Below are positions 1-5,652 of a stretch of 6,437 nt of DNA, piece after piece; position 1 is the first letter of the stretch, and every line of letters starts with the position of its first letter. Source of the stretch: Candidatus Babeliales bacterium. GTDB taxonomy: Bacteria > Babelota > Babeliae > Babelales > CAZZPM01. Both the position numbers and the translations under genes were made by a program. The stretch spans positions 1 to 6,437 of the forward strand of contig JAESUJ010000019.1 of NCBI GenBank assembly GCA_016763165.1, in the 5' to 3' direction. Under the pieces are notes generated by a model that saw only the letters and a program-made list of their open reading frames with translations, ran no database searches and had not been told where the DNA came from.

Positions 1-2
1 AA

Positions 3-116
3 AAAAAAAATAGCCCGGAAAAAACAATTAACCTCTATATTCCACCTGAATATCGCTCTTTTTCTTCACCAACTACGAACTTACCTCAGAATAACTCGAT
101 GATTATTAAAAGATAA
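3..116 (+). CDS. C-terminal end of an unidentified upstream gene (partial)
   Basis: An open frame runs in from the left edge and stops at TAA 114-116, giving about 37 residues that include the stretch NLYIPPEYRSF and end MIIKR. The composition (Pro, Tyr, Glu, Asn) looks more protein-like than the other open + frame, which gives a Leu/Arg-rich peptide ending at the TGA at 100-102. I cannot recognise the family. The first ten bases are all A, so the frame upstream of the window is uncertain. It points the same way as the ankyrin genes that follow and could belong to the same group, but nothing in these residues shows that. Confidence 0.45.
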   Translation, partial: KKNSPEKTINLYIPPEYRSFSSPTTNLPQNNSMIIKR

Positions 117-258
117 TCTTAAATACAAATGAGTTTCAAAATAGAGAAATGTCTTCATTGTTCATAGAACTAAACGAATGCCTAAAAATCCTTGTATTAA
201 TCATTGTTTCTTGTAAACTAGAAGACTCTTTAATCGATCAACTATACAAGGGTTTTCA
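117..258. other. Intergenic leader of the first ankyrin gene
   Basis: This AT-rich stretch holds no gene. A weak promoter-like pair is visible on the + strand: TTGTAT at 192-197, a 16-bp spacer, and TAAACT at 214-219. Each hexamer matches only about four of six consensus bases, so this is tentative. A Shine-Dalgarno-like AAGGG (248-252) lies six bases before the ATG at 259. No U-tailed hairpin clearly terminates the upstream gene. GATTAT (101-106) and ATAATC could pair at the end of that gene, but no T-tract follows. Confidence 0.35.
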
Positions 259-897
259 ATGAAAAAAAATGCCACTTTATTATTAATTTTAACTATTTTT
301 ATGAACACAGAAATAGATGCAAACTTTGACGATTTTTATGATACTATTTCTGCGTCTAATGCATATGAAGAAGAAGATTTTAACTGGCACTCAATAGAGT
401 CATATAGACCTGAAGAAAATGAGTATCAACGATTTTCTGATGCTTGTTTTTATAACAATAAGAATTTATTTAATCAAATATTCAAGAAACACGAATTTTG
501 GAATAATCTTCAGAGACTTATCAATCCCCAAGGACCAACACCTCTTTTATGGGCAACTTTAAATGATAATATTGAAATGGTACAAACAATTTTATTACAT
601 GTCGATTTTGAGAATAATTACTGTAACCAAATTGCTTTATATTGGGCGATTCGACTAGAACATGTAGAAATTGTTGATCTTCTTTTAACAAAAATTCGTC
701 CAGTAGCAGCACAATCTGGTTATAATCCGATTTTTAATAGTATCAATGATATAAATATGATTAAAACAGATTACAAAAATATGCACTCATCAGCATTTTC
801 ATACCGATCCCCTAATATTCTCGAAACAGCTATTAAAACTAATAACTATGACCTTGTAAAAAACTACTTGAAGCTGGCGCAAAGGTTATTGAAATAA
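259..897 (+). CDS. Secreted ankyrin-repeat protein, reading frame interrupted near the C-terminus
   Basis: The frame as read encodes 212 residues. It opens with a typical signal peptide: MKK, a hydrophobic run LLLILTIF, and a likely cleavage after about Ala21, so export from the cytoplasm is expected. Ankyrin-type helix pairs follow at about residues 58-88, 92-119 (TPLLWATLNDNIEMVQTILL) and 123-147 (ALYWAIRLEHVEIVDLLL), with a last one from about 185. Ankyrin repeats bind other proteins and give no enzymatic function; in intracellular bacteria such proteins are often host-directed, which is inference here. The last repeat breaks: this frame ends KNYLKLAQRLLK, while the -1 frame from 864 gives LLEAGAKVIEI, a consensus ankyrin helix and loop. 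The gene therefore probably ran to 1103 (about 281 residues). AAGGG at 248-252 supports the ATG at 259. Confidence 0.85.
   Translation: MKKNATLLLILTIFMNTEIDANFDDFYDTISASNAYEEEDFNWHSIESYRPEENEYQRFSDACFYNNKNLFNQIFKKHEFWNNLQRLINPQGPTPLLWATLNDNIEMVQTILLHVDFENNYCNQIALYWAIRLEHVEIVDLLLTKIRPVAAQSGYNPIFNSINDINMIKTDYKNMHSSAFSYRSPNILETAIKTNNYDLVKNYLKLAQRLLK
858..864 (+). other. A AAA AAC heptamer at the frame break in the ankyrin gene
   Basis: The codons GTA AAA AAC (856-864) place A AAA AAC exactly in register as an X XXY YYZ slippery heptamer. A -1 shift here makes the next codon CTA at 864-866, which opens the frame encoding LLEAGAKVIEI. The same product would come from one extra A in the six-A run, so a single-base deletion, a sequencing error, or slippage by polymerase or ribosome would all fit. 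I see no strong stem-loop within 5-10 bases downstream and no Shine-Dalgarno-like stimulator upstream, which weakens the case for programmed ribosomal frameshifting. Confidence 0.6.
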
Positions 898-1103
898 ATA
901 TAAATACTATTCGCAATCATGAGATACGTATGCTTTGTTCAGAATTTTTACGAATTCAAACAAATATAGAGCTCGATAGATGGTCTGAAATACCTGACAA
1001 CTTTCCTGAGTTTATAGAAAAATATAGAACTGATGTTTTATCAGTTACGATTCCATCGATCGCTTTTATAGCCTACCAGATACTGTATCAAATCTATACA
1101 TAA
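864..1103 (+). pseudogene. Out-of-frame C-terminal part of the first ankyrin gene
   Basis: In the -1 frame relative to the gene starting at 259, this stretch is open for 79 codons to TAA at 1101-1103. It has no start codon of its own near the join. It begins LLEAGAKVIEI, the second helix and loop of an ankyrin repeat, and joins seamlessly onto NNYDLVK of the upstream frame. The rest (MLCSEFLRIQ, LDRWSEIPDNFPEFIEKY) is soluble and protein-like, and it ends with a short hydrophobic segment, about SIAFIAYQILYQIYT. I read it as the true C-terminus of the ankyrin protein, separated by a one-base shift in the A6 run at 858-863. Whether it is expressed depends on slippage or on the shift being a sequence error. 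Confidence 0.7.
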
Positions 1104-1218
1104 GAATAGAATTCATATCTTGTCACTATAAAATTTTTCTTAATCTTGCTCAAAACAGCCAATAGAAAGTAGTATTATTTTCATAAATGTATAATTCTTT
1201 ACTGTGAAGGTTATCCTA
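1104..1218 (+). promoter_or_regulatory. Promoter region of the second ankyrin gene
   Basis: A perfect -10 hexamer TATAAT sits at 1190-1195. No good -35 box lies 16-18 bp upstream. Transcription would start near 1202, leaving a very short leader with GAAGG (1206-1210) eight bases before ATG 1219. No terminator hairpin for the upstream gene was found between 1104 and 1180. Confidence 0.5.
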
Positions 1219-1836
1219 ATGAAAAAAAAATATTTATTCTTCTACACAACTATCCTATTTCAAACTTTACAAGCTGATTTTTCTGAAAATAAGCTTGTAG
1301 AACCATCTAAACAAGTAGCTCAAGAAACAGAAAAAACAACCGACTTAATTCAACAACAACTTAAAGAAAAAGAATCTTCTGATAAGAAAACAGATGATTC
1401 AAATGCCCTAGACAATAATGAGGGCATTAAAGATGAAGAACATAAAAGCAACATAGATATATTTGATAAAAAAAATATCAATAAACAAGATAATCATGGC
1501 AATACGTACTTACATCATGCAGTACAAAATAAAGATATTGATCTCGTAAAAAAACTCATTAAAAATAAAATTAATATTCATCTAAAAAACAGTGAAGAAC
1601 TAACAGCCTTATATTCTGCTATTATGACTTGTCAGTTTAAAATAGCAGAAAAACTCATTAATATAGGAGCGTTATTGTCAGAAAAAGAATACTTTAAAAT
1701 GCGAGAAGCAGTAAAAGAACTTGAATATGGTAATAAAATTTTAATATTTTTTGACTATAATCATCCTGCAATAAACGCAGAATTTTTTTATGAAATGGAA
1801 CAAAAAGCAAAAAAATATCAAGATAAACAGCTTTGA
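1219..1836 (+). CDS. Secreted ankyrin-repeat protein with charged linker
   Basis: The protein has 205 residues from ATG 1219. A GTG at 1204 is in frame and would add five residues, but it lies at the expected transcript start, whereas GAAGG (1206-1210) is well placed for the ATG. The N-terminus MKKKYLFFYTTILFQTLQA is a signal peptide, with likely cleavage after Ala19. Residues 20-90 form a low-complexity linker rich in Lys, Glu, Asp, Gln and Ser, probably disordered. Two ankyrin repeats follow at about 92-121 (GNTYLHHAVQNKDIDLVKKL) and 125-152 (TALYSAI...AEKLINIGA). The last 50 residues are lysine- and aromatic-rich with no recognised domain. It resembles its upstream neighbour in architecture (signal peptide plus ankyrin), suggesting a family of exported binding proteins. 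Target and function are unknown. The start contains a run of nine A bases (1222-1230). Confidence 0.85.
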   Translation: MKKKYLFFYTTILFQTLQADFSENKLVEPSKQVAQETEKTTDLIQQQLKEKESSDKKTDDSNALDNNEGIKDEEHKSNIDIFDKKNINKQDNHGNTYLHHAVQNKDIDLVKKLIKNKINIHLKNSEELTALYSAIMTCQFKIAEKLINIGALLSEKEYFKMREAVKELEYGNKILIFFDYNHPAINAEFFYEMEQKAKKYQDKQL

Positions 1837-1919
1837 TTTATTCATCCATAGAAAGATGCTGCGTGATGAACTAATCGGATGGTTCATTCATTTTATATTT
1901 GTAAGAACTTCATTAAAAT

Positions 1920-1953
1920 AGAGGTCATCTTCTGAAAAGATGACCTCTTTTTT
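1920..1953. terminator. Strong intrinsic terminator between convergent genes
   Basis: A perfect 12-bp stem, AGAGGTCATCTT (1920-1931) paired with AAGATGACCTCT (1937-1948), closes a five-base loop CTGAA. On the + strand it runs into six T bases (1948-1953), a good terminator for the second ankyrin gene. On the - strand the stem is followed by TATTTTAAT, a weaker U-tract that could still stop typA transcription, whose stop codon is just upstream at 1966-1968. A smaller hairpin, ATGAAC 1866-1871 with GTTCAT 1882-1887, lies before it and has no T-run. Confidence 0.9.
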
Positions 1954-1965
1954 AAACTTAAATAT

Positions 1966-3777
1966 CTATGATGATCGTTTACGTTCATTTGGTTTCAAAT
2001 AACGCTTACGCAATCGAATTGACTTTGGTGTAACCTCAATCAACTCATCACTATTAATCCAATCAAATGATGTTTCCAATGTTACAACACGAGGCGGTGA
2101 TAACTTCACTGAGTCATCAGTACCTGATGCACGCATGTTGGTTAGTTTTTTTGATTTTGCTGGGTTAACATCAAGATCATTATCGCGTGTATGTTCACCA
2201 ATAACTTGACCTTGATATACCTCATCACCAGGTTTAATCATTAAAGTACCACGTGGAGCTAGACCATCTAACGCGTACGCTGTTACTTTACCTTGCTCCA
2301 TTGAGATCAATGCACCTTTTGTTCGACTAGGAATGTCACCAGCATATGGCTCATACCCACCGAATCGGTGATTCATTAAACCAGTTCCGCGTGTATCAGT
2401 TAAGAATTGACTTCTAAAGCCGATCAATCCACGAGCTGGAATCTTAAATTCGAGTCTAACTTTACCTGAACCATGTGGCAACATGCTTGTCATTTGACCT
2501 TTTCGTTTGCCAAGTTTTTCAATTACAGTACCTTGATGCGCTTCTTCTACATCAATTGTTAGCAATTCAAACGGTTCATGCTTCTTGCCATCAACTGTTT
2601 TGTAAATAACTTCAGGAGCAGATAGCTGTAACTCAAAACCTTCTCGACGCATTGTTTCAACTAAAATGCCCAAATGCAATTGTCCACGACCAGAAATTTT
2701 AAATGTTTCAGGAGAATCGGTATCTTCAACACGAAGTGCCACATTAATTTTCAATTCTTTCTCAAGACGATCACGAATTTGACGAGATGTAAGTAATTTA
2801 CCTTCGCGTCCTGCAAAAGGAGAATTATTAACTGATAAGAACATAGACAATGTTGGTTCATCAATAGCAACATATGAAACCGGATCAACATTATCAGGAT
2901 AACAGATGGTTGTTCCAATAGTAATTTCTTCTTCAAAACCTGTTACTGCAACAATATCACCAAATTTAACACTTGGAACTTCTTCACGAGTAAGTCCTTC
3001 ATATTGATATAATTTAGTAACTTTCATAGGCTTGCTTACATATTCTTCTTTGCAACAAACGATCTGGTCATCAACATTTAAAACGCCACTAACCATACGT
3101 CCAATACCGATACGTCCCATATAATCAGAATAATCCAAGCTAGTAATTAATAGTCGAGGATGTTCAACGTCTTGTTTTGGAACAGGAACATGCTTTAAAA
3201 TTGCATCAAATAAAGGTTGCATTGTTCCAGATCGAGCTTCAGGATCGAAAGATGCATATCCAAACCGTGATGAACCATATAAAATAGGAAAATCAAGTTG
3301 ATCATCAGTAATAGCTAAATCTAAAAAAAGATCCTGAATAATCTGTTCAGTTCGTTCAATATCAGCATCTTTTCTATCAACTTTATTAATAAGAACTAAT
3401 GGCTTCAAATTAAGTTGTAATGCTTTTTGTAACACAAATCGCGTACCAGGCAGAGGACCTTCTGCTGCATCAACAAGAAGCAAAAAACCTTCAACCATCT
3501 GTAAGGTTCGTTCAACTTCTCCACCAAAGTCCATGTGACCTGGTGTATCTACAATATTTATTTTTGCATCTGGTAGTCGAATTGATGTGTTCTTAGCTAA
3601 AATTGTAATACCACGCTCTTTTTCAATATCACCAGAATCCATAACTCGTTGGCCACCTCCTGATGCTCCGACAGTTCCAGATTGTTTCAACATTTCATCA
3701 ACAAGAGTCGTTTTTCCATGATCCACGTGTGCAACAATTGCAATATTTCTTAAATCAGTCCGTTGGGTAAAGCTCAT
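1966..3777 (-). CDS. typA: Ribosome-associated GTPase TypA/BipA
   Basis: This 603-residue protein is full length for the TypA/BipA family, translational GTPases related to EF-G that bind the ribosome and act in 50S assembly and stress adaptation. The G domain shows the P-loop AHVDHGKT (16-23), switch I ERGITI (Thr58), DTPGH (77-81), NKVD (131-134), and a G5-position GSS at about 168-170 where SA is more usual. An EF-Tu-like beta barrel (about 207-300) and EF-G III- and V-like domains follow. The C-terminus carries family hallmarks: RGLIGFRSQFLTDTRGTG (449-466), NMRASG (547-552) and VTPKSIRLRKRYL (582-594). Only a weak GGA lies nine bases before the ATG. The gene follows rpsR on the same strand after 117 bp and has its own plausible promoter, so it may be a separate unit. 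Confidence 0.97.
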   Translation of the reverse strand: MSFTQRTDLRNIAIVAHVDHGKTTLVDEMLKQSGTVGASGGGQRVMDSGDIEKERGITILAKNTSIRLPDAKINIVDTPGHMDFGGEVERTLQMVEGFLLLVDAAEGPLPGTRFVLQKALQLNLKPLVLINKVDRKDADIERTEQIIQDLFLDLAITDDQLDFPILYGSSRFGYASFDPEARSGTMQPLFDAILKHVPVPKQDVEHPRLLITSLDYSDYMGRIGIGRMVSGVLNVDDQIVCCKEEYVSKPMKVTKLYQYEGLTREEVPSVKFGDIVAVTGFEEEITIGTTICYPDNVDPVSYVAIDEPTLSMFLSVNNSPFAGREGKLLTSRQIRDRLEKELKINVALRVEDTDSPETFKISGRGQLHLGILVETMRREGFELQLSAPEVIYKTVDGKKHEPFELLTIDVEEAHQGTVIEKLGKRKGQMTSMLPHGSGKVRLEFKIPARGLIGFRSQFLTDTRGTGLMNHRFGGYEPYAGDIPSRTKGALISMEQGKVTAYALDGLAPRGTLMIKPGDEVYQGQVIGEHTRDNDLDVNPAKSKKLTNMRASGTDDSVKLSPPRVVTLETSFDWINSDELIEVTPKSIRLRKRYLKPNERKRSS

Positions 3778-3805
3778 AATCGTAAATCCATTTTTATTTA
3801 AGTTA

Positions 3806-3842
3806 AAAGAACGTACAAGATAACAACTCCTGTACGCTCTTT
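3806..3842 (-). promoter_or_regulatory. Hairpin in the typA leader (or rpsR terminator)
   Basis: AAAGAACGTACA (3806-3817) and TGTACGCTCTTT (3831-3842) can pair over 12 positions. The single non-Watson-Crick position becomes a G-U wobble in the - strand transcript. The loop is 13 bases and exposes AGGAG. In the - direction only four T bases and then AAC follow, so it is a weak terminator for rpsF-rpsR at best. It starts within about 10 bases of the predicted typA transcription start, so a 5' leader hairpin is equally likely. Confidence 0.55.
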
Positions 3843-3857
3843 CACTTCAGATATTTT

Positions 3858-3886
3858 ATTATCTATAATACACTAATTAACGTCAG
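3858..3886 (-). promoter_or_regulatory. Predicted typA promoter
   Basis: On the - strand, CTGACG (3881-3886) as -35 and GATAAT (3858-3863) as -10 are separated by exactly 17 bp and match 9 of 12 consensus bases. It lies just after the rpsR stop and about 80 bases before typA. The start of transcription would be near 3851. Confidence 0.5.
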
Positions 3887-3894
3887 ACTAAAAA

Positions 3895-4179
3895 CTAGCG
3901 ATGCATTGAACAATAAGGCAATAATGCCATACTACGTGCAAGCTTAATTTCTTGTGACAACTTTCTTTGATAGTAAGAGCTTGTTCCTGAGACTCGTGAT
4001 GGAAGTATTTTACCACGCTCTGTCAAGAAATTGCTCAATAAATCAACATTTTTATAATCAAGAGAAAGAGCTAATTCTTCATTATTTTTAAAGCGACACT
4101 GCTTCTTAACAGCAAATCCTTGCTTACGTACTTTTTTCTTTACGAGGCGAGAATTTAATTTCAATTTTAACTTTGACAT
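3895..4179 (-). CDS. rpsR: 30S ribosomal protein S18
   Basis: S18 forms a heterodimer with S6 on the platform of the 30S subunit and contacts 16S rRNA. The family core is clear: YKNVDLLSNFLTERGKILPSRVSGTSSYYQRKLSQEIKLARSMALLP (42-88). At 94 residues it is longer than a typical bacterial S18 of about 75. The excess is a basic N-terminal extension (about 1-27, rich in Lys and Arg) and a short tail, YCSMHR. The start is supported by AGGAG (4186-4190, read on the - strand) six bases upstream. This Shine-Dalgarno overlaps the rpsF stop codon (4189-4191), so translation of the two genes is probably coupled and stoichiometric. No rplI follows, unlike the usual arrangement. Confidence 0.96.
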   Translation of the reverse strand: MSKLKLKLNSRLVKKKVRKQGFAVKKQCRFKNNEELALSLDYKNVDLLSNFLTERGKILPSRVSGTSSYYQRKLSQEIKLARSMALLPYCSMHR

Positions 4180-4188
4180 ACAAAACTC

Positions 4189-4674
4189 CTATGCTTCTAC
4201 TGATTCAGATTCAATTTTTTCAGATGACTTAGCATCTTGATTATCATCAAGATCTATCATGCTATCAATTTTATGTTCCTTTAAAAACTCATCAACAGAA
4301 GCAGTACCTGCTGTATCTACAGATTCAGGTTTTTTGTATTGTTCTGGTGCATTGTCTTCAAGACGTACATTCACATGACGCATAACAATTTCATTACATT
4401 TAATACGGAAAAATAGAGCTAACTCTTTTACCATTGCTGAAACTTTTTCAGTAGGTACTTTATAACGAGCTAAAAAATAAACACCGTAATCATTTTTTTC
4501 AACAGGATATGCAAGACGATACTTGCCCCATTTGTCAAATTTGTCCATCAGACCATCAGCGTCTGTAACAATTTTTGCAATACTTTTTTCTAACATTGCA
4601 ATTTCTTCATTCGTAATTTCTGTACGTGTTAACATAAGTGTTTCATAACGTACTGCTTTTTGGGAATGACTCAT
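4189..4674 (-). CDS. rpsF: 30S ribosomal protein S6
   Basis: S6 binds 16S rRNA cooperatively with S18 in the 30S platform. Residues about 8-104 form the single S6 alpha/beta domain, with RYETLMLTRTEI at the first strand and KWGKYRLAYPVEKNDYGVYFLARY (48-71) as the family signature region. Residues about 105-161 are an acidic, probably disordered tail (DLDDNQDAKSSEKIESESVEA). Long acidic S6 tails occur in other bacteria, and in E. coli extra glutamates are added after translation. AGGAG on the - strand lies nine bases before the ATG. The gene heads a two-gene operon with rpsR, separated by nine bases, with no ssb or priB between them. Its leader carries a likely S6:S18-binding hairpin (4726-4761). 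Confidence 0.96.
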   Translation of the reverse strand: MSHSQKAVRYETLMLTRTEITNEEIAMLEKSIAKIVTDADGLMDKFDKWGKYRLAYPVEKNDYGVYFLARYKVPTEKVSAMVKELALFFRIKCNEIVMRHVNVRLEDNAPEQYKKPESVDTAGTASVDEFLKEHKIDSMIDLDDNQDAKSSEKIESESVEA

Positions 4675-4698
4675 AAAAAGGTTCTCCTCAAATTGAGT

Positions 4699-4724
4699 AA
4701 AAAATTAATAACCTATTGATTATC
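4699..4724 (-). promoter_or_regulatory. Possible attenuator hairpin in the rpsF leader
   Basis: In the - strand transcript, GAUAAUC (4724-4718) pairs with GGUUAUU (4713-4707) around a four-base AAUA loop, using two G-U wobbles. AA and then six U bases (4704-4699) follow. The layout is terminator-like but the stem is weak and mostly A-U. It sits between the proposed S6:S18 site and the rpsF ribosome-binding site, where an attenuator would be expected. Confidence 0.3.
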
Positions 4725-4725
4725 A

Positions 4726-4761
4726 GGAGATGAATGTTCAATAACACTCAACGGTACCTTC
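4726..4761 (-). promoter_or_regulatory. Predicted S6:S18 complex-binding leader RNA
   Basis: In the rpsF transcript, an outer stem AGGU (4759-4756) with AUCU (4731-4728) is followed on the 5' side only by the bulge ACCGUU (4755-4750). An inner stem GAGUGUU (4749-4743) with AACAUUC (4738-4732) then closes a four-base loop, AUUG. CCG lies in the bulge at 4754-4752. A CCG presented in a bulge flanked by a stem and a hairpin is the published description of the S6:S18 complex-binding motif, found in 5' leaders of rpsF operons and mimicking the 16S rRNA site. The location, about 55 bases before the S6 start, fits autogenous repression by S6:S18. The fold was done by eye. Confidence 0.65.
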
Positions 4762-4769
4762 AAAGGTAA

Positions 4770-4796
4770 ATTATAACTACAAACGTGAACTTACAA
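4770..4796 (-). promoter_or_regulatory. Predicted rpsF-rpsR promoter
   Basis: A perfect TATAAT on the - strand (4770-4775) lies about 95 bases before rpsF. The best -35 candidate is TTGTAA (4791-4796) with a short 15-bp spacer, matching four of six bases. Transcription would start near 4763, directly before the proposed S6:S18 leader hairpin. The perfect inverted repeat TACCTT-CA-AAGGTA (4755-4768) covers this start point. Confidence 0.5.
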
Positions 4797-4824
4797 TATC
4801 ATAAAATTTCACGTTTGTAACTAT
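4773..4824. repeat. Long inverted repeat between the regulator gene and rpsF
   Basis: TACAAACGTGAA (4778-4789) and TTCACGTTTGTA (4808-4819) are perfect 12-bp inverted arms around an 18-base loop. In the - strand RNA the pairing extends to 17 bp (arms 4773-4789 and 4808-4824), because the two DNA mismatches become U-G and G-U wobbles. It begins about 20 bases after the stop of the regulator gene, so it could act as its terminator or a 3' protective hairpin, though no long U-tract follows. Its base overlaps the rpsF -10 hexamer. Confidence 0.7.
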
Positions 4825-4845
4825 TTATTTTCTTGATAAAAGAAA

Positions 4846-5523
4846 CTATGCCATTTTTTGATATCGATAAATAACCTTACCAATAATTCTAAAATGATCC
4901 TTGCCACGAACTAATGCTATAGGAGGTTTTTTATGATTTACTGATTCTAAAACAATAAAATCATCCATGTAACTTACTTGCATAATCGCTTTAGTTACTG
5001 TTCCATTGCCATATTCAACAGCAACAACATCACCAGATCGTGTCCAAACAGCAGGAGAAACAATTAAATAATCTCCCTTAACAAAATTTGGAGCCATTAC
5101 ATTATCTTCAACACAAAGACAGAACATAGATTCATCTTCACTGCCAAAAACAGGAGCGAAAATATCTTTATATCCAGTTGTAACCTGACTTAATTGATTG
5201 TTATAAACTGAAGGATTGCTTGGAATTTCTCCCATAACCGATACTAATCGTGTTTTCATTTCAGCTGCACGATCACTCTGGCCACCAACTTGATCTGCAA
5301 CAACAGAAGGCTCAACATGACTTTTACGATATTCAAACAAATCAATTGGTTCTAATTCGAACGCATCAGCTAATTTTTTCAAAGCATCTTCATTCCAACG
5401 ACGAGTTCCATTCTTGATGTGTGTCAAGTAGCTTTCCGACATTCCTGTCTTTTCAGCCAAAACCTTAGTTGTCCATCGACGTTGTCGTAATAATTCTTTT
5501 ACTCGAAGCTTTGTTGAAGTCAT
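4846..5523 (-). CDS. XRE-type HTH regulator with degenerate S24 (LexA/CI-like) domain
   Basis: The N-terminal half is a Cro/CI-type helix-turn-helix. Numbered from an upstream in-frame ATG at 5535, it spans about residues 10-70, with the core TTKVLAEKTGMSESYLTHIKNGT. After a linker, residues about 125-227 match the peptidase S24 fold (VEDNVMAPNFVKGDYLIVSP, SGDVVAVEYGNGTVTKAI). In active LexA/CI proteins the first motif reads like GDSM. Here it is DNVM, so Val146 replaces the serine nucleophile, while Lys182 aligns with the catalytic lysine. It is probably a DNA-binding regulator that cannot cleave itself; the S24 domain may serve for dimerisation. I prefer ATG 5521-5523 (225 residues): GGAG lies six bases upstream, whereas the ATG at 5535 would be essentially leaderless. 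The target genes are unknown. Confidence 0.88.
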   Translation of the reverse strand: MTSTKLRVKELLRQRRWTTKVLAEKTGMSESYLTHIKNGTRRWNEDALKKLADAFELEPIDLFEYRKSHVEPSVVADQVGGQSDRAAEMKTRLVSVMGEIPSNPSVYNNQLSQVTTGYKDIFAPVFGSEDESMFCLCVEDNVMAPNFVKGDYLIVSPAVWTRSGDVVAVEYGNGTVTKAIMQVSYMDDFIVLESVNHKKPPIALVRGKDHFRIIGKVIYRYQKMA

Positions 5524-5542
5524 ATATTTCTCCATCTATTAC

Positions 5543-5551
5543 ATTATAACA
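5543..5551 (-). promoter_or_regulatory. Extended -10 promoter of the regulator gene
   Basis: On the - strand, TGT followed by TATAAT (5551-5543) is a perfect extended -10 element (TG, one base, TATAAT), which can work without a good -35 box; none is evident. Transcription would begin near 5536, only about 13 bases before the preferred ATG at 5523. Confidence 0.6.
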
Positions 5552-5652
5552 TCACCAGAAAAACTACCTTTAAATATCCGATCTTTGTTTGAATTCTAGA
5601 AATCACATACAAAAACAGACTATTTAAGACCCATTTAATAATACATAAGACT

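Noticed and set aside
521..712. Open frame of 63 codons on the - strand
   Set aside because: It is antisense to the ankyrin repeats of the first gene, with no ribosome-binding site or recognisable domain; it is a shadow.
1204..1218. GTG start five codons upstream of the second ankyrin gene
   Set aside because: It sits at the predicted transcript start without room for a Shine-Dalgarno, whereas ATG 1219 has GAAGG eight bases before it and gives a clean signal peptide.
2751..2936. Open frame of 61 codons on the - strand
   Set aside because: It lies wholly inside typA in another frame, is leucine-rich without a ribosome-binding site, and typA itself is unambiguous.
5524..5535. Upstream ATG (5535) for the XRE/S24 regulator
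   Set aside because: It would be leaderless given TATAAT at 5543-5548, and the GGAG overlapping it serves the ATG at 5521-5523. The four-residue difference does not change the domain reading.
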